Shown here: in pieces, positions 9,406-19,814 of the stretch
How the letters are laid out: each line of letters starts with the position of its first letter
How positions within the stretch are numbered: the stretch's first letter is position 1
Origin: Caenorhabditis remanei
Lineage: Eukaryota > Nematoda > Chromadorea > Rhabditida > Rhabditidae
DNA length: 64,000 nucleotides
Assembly (NCBI RefSeq): GCF_010183535.1
Contig: NC_071331.1
Span: 6,510,001-6,574,000, forward strand
Reading direction: 5' to 3'
Position numbers and translations under genes: made by a program
Notes under the pieces: model-generated
Told to the model about the DNA's origin: nothing
Database searches by the model: none
Seen by the model: only the letters and a program-made list of their open reading frames with translations

Positions 9406-12400
9406 ATGTCTACTGATATATGTTTTCCTGTAGTCATCGACAACGGATCGAGCACAATCAAGGTTAGTTCTTCATTGAAAAAAAATCAACAGTTGGCATT
9501 ACCTGAATTATTACCCATGTGTTCTTAAAAACCGATTGAAACTGAAATTTTACAAAACTAACATAATTTCTCAGCGTTTCTCATTCTAGGCTACGGAAAA
9601 TTATAACTCATTACAACCGTGGAAAATGTAGATCTGGTGTTTTTTTCTGTTTTGAAAGGTTTTTGTTATCTATTAACCTATGGAGGAGTGTTAAACATAG
9701 ACATATCAGGGGCTAACGTTATAATTCTATTAACATTCTCATAGAATGAAGTATGCTTCTTGGTGGACCTTTTGTTATATAAGAAAGCCAAAATTTGGAA
9801 ATTTTTAATTTGTCACTCACAAATCAAAGTTTTCAAAATTCTCTTGGGGGCACCCGGAAAAATCAAGAAATCGCATTTTCTAAATAATTCTGGGAAATTT
9901 GGGGAGTTTCATCAGAGATAACACATTTTTTCCGAATATCTATTTATTCTGTGCTCCACTCAATTCCTATTCATAATGAGGCAAACATTATAATCACTAA
10001 ACTCCATTGATACGTGAACTTTATTAGAAAATCAGAAACACAGAATCGGCAATATCGCCCACTCTGTGAAAAACAAATTAATTGAAGGAAAACTATAAAA
10101 ACACGTGAACTACACAGGGAGGAAAAGGATTCCCAGAATCGGCAAGCTTGCCGATACTGTTATTTAAAAAAGATATTCCAAAACATTTAGAAACGTGAAC
10201 TCGGTGTCAGTAGAGAGAGTACTTCGTGGATATTCGAAATCGTGAAAACTGTTGATAAGTTATAGTAGATGCCGAATATACATTGGAAATGGGTGCCATT
10301 CAAGTCTAAGTTGTCTGAAATAATAAGGATTTATAGAAAACTTTGGTTTCTATTACTAACCTTTGTAAAGTGTTATTCCAATTGTATCAAAATGATTTCA
10401 GTGATAAACCAACACTTATATTTATTGATTGAAAAACAGATAAGAAAACTGATAGATTGGGTCCTGCAATATGAACTTGTGTTATGTATATATCTTACCT
10501 GTCCGAGAGAAGAACGCTTTTTGAATAGTTTTCCATTGAGATAAACCAAAAATGAAGAACATTGCTCTAGAACTGTGTTTTTTAAAATATAGGGCACGCT
10601 GATATTTTTCCAGCGATCTTCATTCCCTGATGCTCACTTGAAAAATTCTTAGAAAATTCATTTCTCATTCAGCGGTAGCAATGTTCTTTATTTTTGGTTT
10701 ATCTCAATGGAAAACTATTCAAAAAGCGTTCTTCTCTCGGACAGGTAAGATATATACATAATACAAGTTCATATTGCAGGACCCAATCTATCAGTTTTCT
10801 CATCTGTTTTTTAATCAATAAATATAAGTGTTGGATTATCACTGAAATCATTTTGATACAATTGGAATAACACTTTACAAAGGTTAGTAATAGAAACCAA
10901 AGTTTTCTATAAATCCTTATTATTTCAGACAACTTAGACTTGAATGGCACCCATTTCCAATGTATATTCGGCATTTACTATAACTTATCGACAGTTTTCA
11001 CGATTTCGAAGACCGATTCTATCCACGAAGTACCCCCTCTACTGTCACCGAGTTCACGTTTTTAAATGTTTTGGAATATCTTTTTTAATTAACAGTATCG
11101 GCAAGCTTGCCGATTCTGTGAATCTTTTTCCTCCCTGTGTAGTTCACGTGTTTTTATAGTTTTCCTTCAATTAATTTGTTTTTCACAGAGTTGGCGATAT
11201 TGCCGATTCTGGGTTTCTGATATTTGAATAAAGTTCACGTATTTATTTTATCAATGTTGTCAAGTTTCAGAAAACGTAAGCTTTATATTAGGTAAAACTG
11301 GAAACAACGCATAGTTGTTATTTTACTGAAACTCCCCAACAGAATTATCTACATTTGGTCTGATTGCAACTTTCTCTGTCTAAAAACGTTGAATTTTCAG
11401 GTATAATGCAATTTTTTGCAAAAAAGAAGTTTTCCTGTGAGCAGTCACAGGAATTTTTAAGTTTTTCGTATTTTGTTAATCGAAATCAAAAATTTCCAAA
11501 TTCTGGCTTTCTTATATGATGTATTCGTACATAAGTTGCAAGACGGTAAATTGCACGTATTTATTTGCCAATATTTCGGTTTTACAACCAATTCTATTAA
11601 CTCACTATCAGCTCGTCTACTCAGCTATGACTCACAATACGTCCATTATCGTAAGGCGACGATTCCCCTGTTTTTGATAATATTATATGTACAATTTTTT
11701 GTGTCAATGCCAATTTATTCCAGGCTGGGTTCGCCGGAAGCGATTTTCCTCCACTCGTATTCCCTTCTAATGTTGGAGAATCCGGTCTCGTTGGTTCGAA
11801 AGCTTTCAAGAAGCGATTTCAGTTTGGTTTGACTCATCCGATTAAAAACGGAATCATCTCTGATTGGAACTCCATGGAGATCATCTGGGACCATGTGTTC
11901 ACAGAGCTCAACGCCGATTCGAAGGACCATCCCGTTTTTCTCACGGAGTCTCCACTCACTCCAAAGGAAAACCGGGAAAAAATGACTCAAATCATGTTCG
12001 AGACTTTCAATACTCCAGCCATGTACGTTGCTATGCAGCCTGTCATGTCCCTTTTCGCTTCGGGACGCATCACTGGACTCGTACTCGACTCTGGTCATGG
12101 CGCCACCCACACCGTTCCAGTCTACGTCGGATATGCAATCCCAAGTGCTATCTGCCGCATGGAACTGTCTGGAGGAGGTCTCACCGAGTATCTCCAAAGA
12201 CTTCTCACGGAAAGAGGCTACTACCTCACAAGCAGTGGAGAGCGTCAGGCTGTGCAGGACTTGAAGGAAAAACTCTGCTACGTCGCTCGGAATTTTGCAA
12301 ACGAGATGAAACCCATATTCATGACTCCACCGCTGGCCTACGAACTTCCAGACGGACAATTCATCATGATTGGGGACGAACGATTCCGCTGCTCATAGGC

Positions 12401-12839
12401 CCTTTTCAAAGTAAGTTTCTCTGTTCTCTCTTCCATCATTATTTTACGTTTACAGCCGGCAGTAGTCAACCCGGAGTTTGCTGGAATCCCGAAGATGGTC
12501 TCGGAATCCATCACAAAATGCGACGGCAGCATCCGGGAAGAACTCTGGAAGAATATTATTCTTTCTGGTGGCACAACATGCCTACCTGGCTTTGAAAATC
12601 GATTGAATGACGAGCTGAAGGTCATCGCTCCAAAGTAAGGCTAGTTTACTGGTTACAAATTCAAATTGATGAAGTTTTTCAGTGACCAGAAGGTTGGAAT
12701 CACGAAAAGTCGGGATATCAACTCAGCTTGGATGGGAGGTTCGATATTGGCCTTGAGTCATGGATTCGATTATTCTTGGGTCTTCAAAGAAGAGTACCAC
12801 GAGGTCGGCCCATCCATTGTTCATCGCAAGTGCTTCTAA
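9406..12839 (+). pseudogene. Divergent actin-like gene with one in-frame stop
   Basis: Four exons: 9406-9462, 11724-12410, 12456-12634 and 12683-12839, which would encode 359 residues against 376 for conventional actin. Recognisable actin blocks are VVIDNGSS near the N terminus, AGFAGSDFPP, MTQIMFETFNTPAMYVAM, LTERGY, GDERFRCS, LSGGTT and the C-terminal [10 protein letters not shown]. Departures: codon 244 is TAG (12396-12398) where actins have Glu in RFRCPEALF, truncating the product to 243 residues. The phosphate-loop DSGDG is DSGHG (His144). NGSG is NGSS. About 13 residues are missing where the DNase-binding loop should be, so normal filament contacts are unlikely. All splice sites and the frame after the stop are intact, so the stop is recent, a polymorphism or an assembly error. 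Intron 1 is 2.26 kb and holds a large foldback element. Confidence 0.8.
10011..11241. mobile_element. 1.2-kb foldback element in actin-like intron 1
   Basis: Two arms of about 550 bp (roughly 10011-10566 and 10678-11241) are near-perfect inverted copies around a ~110-bp centre. Ends read TACGTGAACTTTATT and AATAAAGTTCACGTA, so a TA target duplication (Tc1/mariner style) is possible. ACGTGAAC recurs inside each arm, and both arms carry the self-complementary GGCAAGCTTGCC. The same 91-codon ORF (MPNIHWKWVPFKSKLSEIIR...) appears on both strands only because of the symmetry; it is not a credible gene. Transcribed in the intron, this would form a long double-stranded hairpin. Confidence 0.85.
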
Positions 12840-13144
12840 AATTTCTGATCTGGTTTTGGCATAATTTTCATTTTTCGCTCACTTATATTTTTATTGCTCA
12901 AATTTTCCAAACAGTGCCCCGGTGTATTGCTCCGCAAACAAATTGGATATCAAATAGAAAATAAGATGATTGTTTATTTTATATTGTATGGAAACAGTAA
13001 AACTTATTAAAATGAATGAAAAATGAATCGTTGAAAGGAAAACGAGATAAGATATTTGTCAAAATGAATACAACATTCAAAGGAAACAAGGAACATCGAT
13101 TTAAAATCGTAATGAAGTCGGAAAACAATAGAGGTATTATGCCC

Positions 13145-13279
13145 GAAAGACTAAAACTGTCATCACACACCAAAAAATGAAAGAAAGACGAAACAGTATA
13201 AAATAACTGAAGGGGAGATTGAAAACGGAATGGAGCAGAGTGGAAACATGCCGTCATCCAATTATAACAAGTCACAAAT
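13145..13279. repeat. Left long direct repeat flanking the LINE
   Basis: The run from about CTGTCATCACACACC to TTATAACAAGTCACA is repeated with few differences at 14150-14280 immediately after the LINE tail. The uninterrupted arrangement at about 41640-41745 continues TCACAGATCAGGTCAAC, matching the right copy. This supports a very long target-site duplication. Confidence 0.7.
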
Positions 13280-13339
13280 CCCTTCTTCGTCTCGGACCCC
13301 CCTTCTTCGTCTCGGACTTCCCTTCTTCGTCTCGGACCT
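13280..13339. repeat. 3 x 20-bp tandem repeat at the LINE 5' junction
   Basis: CCCTTCTTCGTCTCGGAC plus two variable bases occurs three times at exact 20-bp spacing, directly between the left flanking duplication and the LINE coding sequence. Confidence 0.85.
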
Positions 13340-14146
13340 CGAAACTCTTCTCACCCGTACACTATTGGAGGTTCCCTCATTGATTCCGTTGATTCTGTTA
13401 GGGACTTAGGTTTATTAATAGAACCTAATCTCAAGTTCACTAGACACATTAATCGGGCTGTTGCTCTCGCCTTACTCCGTTCAAAACAACTACTGAAATC
13501 TTTCAAATCCAACTCTCCCCAATTTTATATCTTCCTATTCAAAACTTATGTACTCCCTCTAGTTGAATACTGCTCTGTCGTTTATTCGCCTCCCCCATCA
13601 TCTAAACTAGCGCACAAGCTCGAAACTCCTCTCAGATTCTTTTCGCGGAAAATTCTTCAACGCTGTAACACACCTTATTGTTCCTACTCGGATCGCCTCT
13701 CCCAACTTGACCTCTTTTCTATGCGCCACCGTAGGCTCAAAGCGCAACTACTTCTCTTATACAATCTTATAATCGGCGCCTCATATTTTCCTAGTCTTGA
13801 GACCCATGTCAGGTTAAGTTCCTCCTCCCGTCGCCCAATGTCTCTTATCTGTATAAATCCTAATTGCTCTAATTTTTTCTCAACTGTAATACCTATTTGG
13901 AATGCCTTAACTATTAATGTCCCTCATTTCCTTTGCCCATCGGAATTCAAGTCTCTTCTTGTGAATAATATTGCACGATTCTGATTTTTTTTTCTTTCTT
14001 TATTCTCCCTCCCCCTTGCCCAACACCTATTTTATAATTCCTTATTCCCGGTTTCCTTTCTCAGGTTTAGTCTCGTGAGGGACTTTACCTGACCTCCAGT
14101 GACATTTACTGTATATTTAAATAGTTAAATAAATATCAAATATCAA
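13280..14146 (+). mobile_element. 5'-truncated CR1/jockey-type LINE with RT C-terminal region
   Basis: An open frame from about 13340 to the TGA at 13982-13984 encodes the region after the catalytic domain of a non-LTR reverse transcriptase: YTIGGSLIDSVDSVRDLGLL, then TRHINRAVALALLRSKQLL, then YVLPLVEYCSVVYSPP, and an Arg/Cys-rich tail. The RDLG and Y..P..EYCS..YSP motifs are characteristic of this family. The 3' UTR ends in ATATCAA repeats like the copy at 8788. The catalytic core is missing, so the element is dead. Its 5' junction is three copies of a 20-bp unit. It is flanked by ~125-bp direct repeats. Confidence 0.8.
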
Positions 14147-14280
14147 AAGGATTAAACCTGTCATCACACACCAAAAATGAAAGAAAGACGAAACAGTACA
14201 AAATAACTGAAAGGGAGATTGAAAACGGAATGGAGCAGAGTGGAAACATGCCGTCATCCAATTATAACAAGTCACAGATC
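14147..14280. repeat. Right long direct repeat flanking the LINE
   Basis: Partner of the repeat at 13145-13279. This copy continues into the flank shared with the block at 41.7 kb. Confidence 0.7.
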
Positions 14281-15168
14281 AGGTCAACAACTGTGAAAGA
14301 AATTCAATTGATCTCAAAATGAGGAAAATGAAACAGATAATATGGTTTAGGTTATGAAGTTTCAGAATTTCAGATACCCTGATTGAAAACAGTAATCGGA
14401 AAATGGTAATTACCTAAGCAATATCAGCGTTATCAGAAAAGCAACCCGATTTTTTCGCTCAATAGTGTTTTCATTGTTCAAATTTTCCAATCTGTTACTT
14501 AATTTCACGGTGTCGCTGTATTTTCAGGTCAAATAAATTGGACATCAAATACAAAATAAGATGATTGTTTATTCAGAAATGTAACTAAACAGTAAAATTT
14601 ATCAAAATGAATGAAAAATGAACCGTTGAAAGTGACACCAGATAAAATATCAGCCAAAAATTATGCCTGATGCTTCAATTCAAGATAAGGAAGTTAATTG
14701 TGAGAAAATAGATAACAAGTTGATAAAACAAGAATAAAGTATGTGGAATGCGATTTTATGGAAGAGGAATTGGAACAAAAACTGTTTTCCGACAGCAAAA
14801 TGAAAGAAAGACGAAACAGTACAAAACAACTGAAATGGGAATAGAAAACGGAATGAAGCAGAGTGGAAACATGACGTCATCCATTATTGAAAAACTAACA
14901 ACGCTATTATAAATTTAATTTTTTCTGTGTAAGGAACGCTCTCGTTCATTTCTTCCGGCAGTGTTCAAAAATTGAACGCAGCGTTGAAATGGGAGTGGGC
15001 GTGGCCGGCATAAGAGGAAGATACTAGTATAAAAGATATTGAAATTATCTCTAAATCATAGAAATGAAACATTTAATATCGTTTAGGTTTTTAAGAAATT
15101 TCTAAAACACTGAACAAAAAAGTCTTTGGGAAAATTACTCAGGCAATATCAGCGCTACCAGCTAAATT

Positions 15169-17701
15169 TTATTTCTTTCCTTGCCTTCTTTTTCCTGCCG
15201 TTGGCGCACTTTTTGTTGTAACCACAGTTTTCTGAATTTCTGCAACCGACTTCTTTCTTGAGGTCTCATTTGCTTCAGTAGACGCTTGACAAACAATTTT
15301 TGTTTTCTCCTCAATTTCATAGACTTCTCTAACCCGCCATGGCTCAATGTCTCCAGGTATCTTGTGAGCAAATCTTCTAATCGTAGTTGGCAGATTTGGG
15401 ATGTAATTCTTGTACATCAAAAGGATTGTCTCCTGTAAGAAATATTTTCTTCATTTATGATGTTCAGAATAGTTTTTCTTACGTCAGAATTCTCGTTGTG
15501 AGCTTCTACAAATCTTTCAACCTTCTCCACTGCTACTCCCATCTTCTCTGCTACTTTCGCTTGATCAGTTATCCACCATTTTCGATTCAACTGTTTTTTG
15601 AAGACGGACTTTTTGATCAGCTTGAGACACTCTTCTTTTTGCTCGGCAGTAAGCTCAAGGTCTCCGTCATTTGGCTGCTTCTGGCATCGACACACCACAA
15701 ACAATGGCATCACAAATGGCTGGAGAGAGTCGACAATGTCTTTTCCGCTCTTTTTACTCCATCGTTTTCCAATAATTTTCTTCTCCTCGTCGGTCAACTC
15801 CAATCTGCTCCATCGCTCATCCCTTTCTTTTTTCAAATGATCATCGAACTCACTTGACTTAAGGTGACGTCCCATCTGATGCTCCAATCGATTACACTTC
15901 TCGACGTTCTCTGTCTCCTCATCCGTAAAGACCACATTCCTCGCTGGTCGATCCACGATGTTCCCATTCAAGTGCCTCCATGTTTTGCATATAATACAGA
16001 GTCTATTCTCATTTGGTTCCTCGATGTTTCTAATGCGTCTGGTGCAGTTTTCACAGGCATATCTTGGCAGAAAATGGAGTATTGAGCATAGGACTTCATT
16101 GCAATTGCAAGGAAGCTTGAAGAGCGGTTGGAGATGGAAGAAGCGGATCATTTTGTAGCGGTACTGATGGATCTCTGCCAAATTGTAGTTTTGCATCTAA
16201 AAAGGAACAACACTTATTGACTGTAAAAAAATTAATGAGTATGCTTATTTAAGTTAGTTGAAACACAAAACAATATTTTAATGTTTTCAACTTACCCCTC
16301 GCTTCTGCAGTTGACGCAACGCCTTGACGTCTTTCATAGAATTCTCATACATGAATTTCATCTGAATTGCACACGGTGGCTTCATTTGTCGTGGGAGAAC
16401 TCGGAGATACTGATCGATTGAATTGAGACTATCGAATATATCATAATTGTTCTTCATCAGGTTCTCCAGTGCAATTTCATACGGGATGTGCCCATCGAAT
16501 CCCCTCCAGATTGCTCGCCAGTAGACATTTCGAGTCAATTCATAGAATTTGTCAATCTGCTGTGGAGTATTATTAATATCCTTTAATTGATGGGATGCTG
16601 GGGGTGTCCAGGTGAGTTCATCTCGGTCTTGGTCTTCGAATGGTGTTGTGGTGAGCATTTCCGGCAATTCAGGTGGATAATTTGGGCCGATCAGGATGTT
16701 CTCTGAAAAATGAATTGTTGTTTCATGATAATCATGAATAGAATTCTAGTCATGTATCCAGAATCATGCATACTTCCAAACCAGGCCGACACGGACCGGA
16801 GCGTATCTTTCTTAAAACTTAAGATTACGAGTTGGAAAAAATATCAAAATGTAGATCTCGGGGAGATCTATGGCTGTGACTACGGGCCGGGTGGCAGGCC
16901 GTTAATGTACCGCGGGCAGGGCTAGAATGGTTTTTTTGGCAAGTTTCGCGTTTTTGGCACTTTTCCCTTGCTCCGGCACATTAACAAATAACCATCCGGC
17001 CCTTAGTAGGTCACGGGCATAGAACTTGCCAAGTTCTACATTTTGGTGTGTTTTTAGCTCACAATATTGCGTTTTAACCAAGTTACGCTCCGGCCCGTTT
17101 CGGCCCTGTTTGCAAGTATGGAATAATGTATCTAATTCAATTTCTACTTACTTTTTCCTACGTCGACGTTTTTGTCTTCTTCCTCTTCTTCAATATCAGG
17201 ATCTTCAGATAACACCTCTTCCACAACCATCCCAATTTCCAATTCATCCCCATCTGCCATTCGTTGATACTTCTGGAAGTGCACTCTGCAGGATGGGGAG
17301 CAAGCAAAACTTTCTGTATCACCATGGCCATAAAGTATGATATCTGGAAATAAAAAATAATGTGTTATATTCAATCGTTTCATCTCACCATGATGTGAAT
17401 TCAAAACTGGTGCAACAGGCCCTTCAATCCCGTTTTCTTCATCATCCGACGACAAATTCTCTCTATCTTCCATCAGTCTTCTCTCATTTCGCCGTCGTTT
17501 CTGCTTCTTTCGTGGTGGAGTGATACAGATGATCGACTCATCTCCGGAAGAGATTGTGATTATGTTTTCTTGATCCATTGAGTCAGATGAAGCTTGTTGC
17601 GATTGTGATGGACCAAGTTGACGTCGCCTTGATCCTGATCCCGAGGGTGCAGAAGCTTCTGAGCGACTCTTATTGGAGTTGATTTGTTGTGACATCATCA
17701 T
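15169..17701 (-). CDS. ELM2-SANT-GATA-like finger chromatin protein, copy 1 (629 aa)
   Basis: Five exons, minus strand: 17701-17389, 17343-17152, 16702-16296, 16196-15483, 15432-15169; phases agree and the total is 629 residues with no stop. Residues 1-75 are low-complexity with SUMO-interaction-like IITISSGDE and IICIT, then a basic nuclear signal (PPRKKQKRRRNERR). Exon 2 has CSPSC and an acidic tail (DPDIEEEEED). Exon 3 resembles ELM2: ILIGPNYPPELPEM, TWTPP, and a helix ending LENLMKNNYDIFDSL. A SANT-like helix follows (YNLAEIHQYRYKMIRFF), then C-X2-C-X15-C-X2-C (CENC...CIIC, residues 352-374) followed by KTWRHLNG, as in MTA/EGL-27 GATA-type fingers. The inferred role is a nuclear co-repressor-like chromatin protein. 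The start is the first ATG 23 nt after a TTACAG acceptor at 17725-17726, probably a spliced-leader site. Intron 2 holds a foldback MITE. Confidence 0.65.
16769..17120. mobile_element. hAT-like palindromic MITE in intron 2 of ELM2 copy 1
   Basis: A 352-bp palindrome bounded by CATACTTCCAAAC and GTTTGCAAGTATG. Flanking octamers GAATCATG and GAATAATG differ at one base, consistent with an 8-bp target duplication. The same element sits at the same intron position in copies 2 and 3, so it predates the duplications. Confidence 0.75.
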
Positions 17702-17709
17702 AGTCAAGT

Positions 17710-18526
17710 TGACTGCATTACTACCTGTAAGACTGAAATCATTAAAACGAGGCTCTGAAATGGGAGAAGGTCCGTTGGAGGATCACAAAACAAGGTCTCA
17801 AAAACGTGGGTTTCAGAGGTTTTCAGGAAATTTGAAAAAATACAAAAATGATACATATGTTTCACATTTTACCAAGAATGAACGAAAAATAACATTTGTT
17901 AGTTGACGTTATGCAAGATCACAAAAAAACTATGCACGCGTTTCACTTTTAAGCTATGAAACGTTATGTTAACATTATTATATTGGCTGAAGTGGTTTGA
18001 CCAAGCCTTGAATGTTTTTGGTGATAAGTTAACTGTTTCGGTAAAATAGCAAAATGAAATGTTTCTTGAGGGTAACAGTACTAGTTAATAATAAAAAAAG
18101 AACAAAAAATGTCATGGAGTCAGAGGGCGGTACATTGAAAAAAGTGCAAAGACTTATGAAACACCCTAATATTAACATTATATACGTTTACAGCCTGCAG
18201 TCGTCAACCCGGAGTACACCGGCATTCCCAAAATGGTTTTGTTATTTTACCGAAAGTTAATTAGTCCGCTATCAGAAATATTTAATTTCGTTAATGTTTT
18301 TTGAAAGGTTATTTCGATCCCGTTTATAACATCCGTTACAAATCACTCATTAAAAATTGATATTGCGAAACAGAATAAAACATCGATAAAAACATTTCTG
18401 TTAGTCATTTGTCTTGACTTTTTTTTTGGTTTATTTTCAGTTTCTTTAAATTATTTTCTACTCTCATAACAGGAACGGTTTGTTCTAATCAGTGCAACTA
18501 ACTGATCTGCAGAAGAAAAGAAGAAA
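17710..18526. repeat. 5'-flank segment shared by the ELM2 gene copies
   Basis: Sequence upstream of ELM2 copy 1 is closely repeated at 34690-35326 and 45050-45700 (for example CTTTCCATCCCGTTTCTAAC and TTGATATTGCGAAACAGAAT). It marks the duplication unit and presumably contains the promoter. Copy 1 alone carries an actin exon relic and a Helitron here. Confidence 0.7.
18180..18238 (+). pseudogene. Actin exon-3 relic with splice acceptor
   Basis: TACGTTTACAG followed by CCTGCAGTCGTCAACCCGGA encodes PAVVNPEYTGIPKMV, matching the start of exon 3 of the actin-like gene (12456), including the end of its preceding intron. Similarity stops after about 45 coding bases. The paralogous flanks at 35.05 and 45.45 kb lack it. 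Confidence 0.75.
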
Positions 18527-19002
18527 TCTTTACTATTAACAAACACCAGATTCTGTATGTTTGTGTGTGTGTCGCCGATCCTACAGCTCTTCCTACTGGA
18601 CCGATTTTCTTCAAAGTTGGACCAAAAGATCAGAAATTTCCCCCGCATGATGCCCGTCTTTTTTTTTTTCAAAATTCTCAAAATGACGCCTTCTGAGCCA
18701 AAAACACTGATAAAGCATAGGGGAATGAAAAACGGAAAAAGTGACGTGAAACTGTCGGCCTAAGCGTTGTCATTTCTTTCCTTTCTTCGGCTTGCATTTT
18801 CAGTGGCCGCATGGTTACGGTTGACGTGTCGCTGCGTCCGATCTGGCAAGTTATGCGTCGTTGACTACAGTTAGTCTTTAGTTCGAGTTTTTAGGGCGAA
18901 AAAAGATTTTTAATTTTTTTTGTTGATAAATTCGGAAAAAAGAGATTTACGAACGTTTCGTCTGTTTCCAATAAGGAAAAATACGGTCCGCGTTCTAAAA
19001 AG

Positions 19003-19301
19003 CAGACTTGCAACGGGCCGGGCCGGGTCGGGCCGGAATGAAAATTTCTAGGGCCCGGCCCGGAAGTTCAGTACTGAAAAAAATTCAAATTTTTTTTCGA
19101 AAATTTCCCGATTTTTTTTTGAAAAATATTTCTTAAAAACAATTTTTTGTAGGTTTCGAAGGTTTTTGAAAAAAATACTTGAGGAAAAATATGAAAAATT
19201 TTCAGAACATATATTTTTCGACAAAAAATTGTAGTGGAAAAAGTTCAAAAATTCAAATCCGGGCCGACCGGGCCGGGCCGGCCCGGAATTTTGCAAGTCT
19301 G
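19003..19301. mobile_element. hAT-like MITE nested in the Helitron
   Basis: Terminal inverted repeats CAGACTTGCAA / TTGCAAGTCTG are followed inward by GGGCCGGGCCGG-type tracts and an AT-rich core. It is flanked by an exact 8-bp duplication CTAAAAAG (18995-19002 and 19302-19309). Belongs to the same broad family as 46563-46886. Confidence 0.85.
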
Positions 19302-19589
19302 CTAAAAAGCGAAAACGTGAAAAATGTTTTGGTATCATAGGATTCAGAAAAGTAGATGATTCCAACCGTGTCGTTTTTTTCCGGATTGATCAATATCATA
19401 TAAATACGGGCAGTTTACTGGAGACAGCTAATAAATCTGGCTAGAATTTACCTTCTCCTTCTTACCACGGTTTTAGCTCCGCCTACTTTTTCGTGTAAAA
19501 TACAGTGAAAAGCGGAAGTTGCGTGACATGTGGTCACGTAAATCCCATTCTTTTGAACTGCTGATAACTATCATTTTCCTATTTCCTTC

Positions 19590-19814
19590 ATGGCGTCAAT
19601 GTCTCCAACAACTACTGTTCCTGCCGACAAGTTAGTGGATGATTATGGTGATGTTTCTCCTGTTTCCGGTGAAGGCGTGATCCATCGCTCAGAATCAGAT
19701 GGGAGATTGAAGCTCGAAGGAATTGATGGGCTACAGGACATTCAACGTATGACACAGGAGTCGGTGAAGAAAAACGACGAAAAGAAAACGTCGGGTACTG
19801 CTATCCGGGCTTGA
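19590..19814 (+). CDS. Short coding-like ORF inside the Helitron (74 aa)
   Basis: Encodes MASMSPTTTVPADKLVDDYG through a Lys/Glu-rich C-terminal part (VKKNDEKKTSG). Composition and codon use are more protein-like than the surroundings: charged residues are mixed and there are no homopolymer blocks. I do not recognise the family. It could be a captured host exon or a remnant of a structural ORF of another element. No splice partner was found. Confidence 0.3.
   Translation: MASMSPTTTVPADKLVDDYGDVSPVSGEGVIHRSESDGRLKLEGIDGLQDIQRMTQESVKKNDEKKTSGTAIRA

Larger units (their letters stand above)
12890..15165. repeat. Tandem ~0.6-kb 3'-flank repeat units (copy-1 block)
   Basis: Landmarks recur in the same order: CAAATTTTCC, ATGATTGTTTATT, AAACAGTAAAA...AATGAATGAAAAAT, GAAAGACGAAACAGTA, GCAGAGTGGAAACATG, CAGGCAATATCAGCG. 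Starts are near 12890 and 14475, and the series repeats at 41045-42515. The last unit runs into the 3' end of the minus-strand ELM2-like gene. The unit therefore looks like a tandemly multiplied 3'-flank sequence. The first unit is interrupted by the LINE at 13280-14146. A ~125-bp extra piece near 14912-15037 is absent from the block-3 copy. No ORF is conserved in the units. Confidence 0.65.

Noticed and set aside
10269..10974. Identical 91-codon ORFs on both strands
   Set aside because: Produced by the symmetry of the foldback element; no protein family resemblance.
11715..12359. 214-codon minus-strand ORF
   Set aside because: Antisense shadow of actin exon 2.
11864..12595. 243-codon plus-strand ORF overlapping actin exons 2-3
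   Set aside because: Out of frame with the actin reading, crosses an intron, Trp/His/Arg-rich shadow translation.
17026..17340. Plus-strand ORF of 104 codons, repeated at 34091 and 44376
   Set aside because: Antisense to exon 2 of the ELM2-like genes; conserved only because those exons are.
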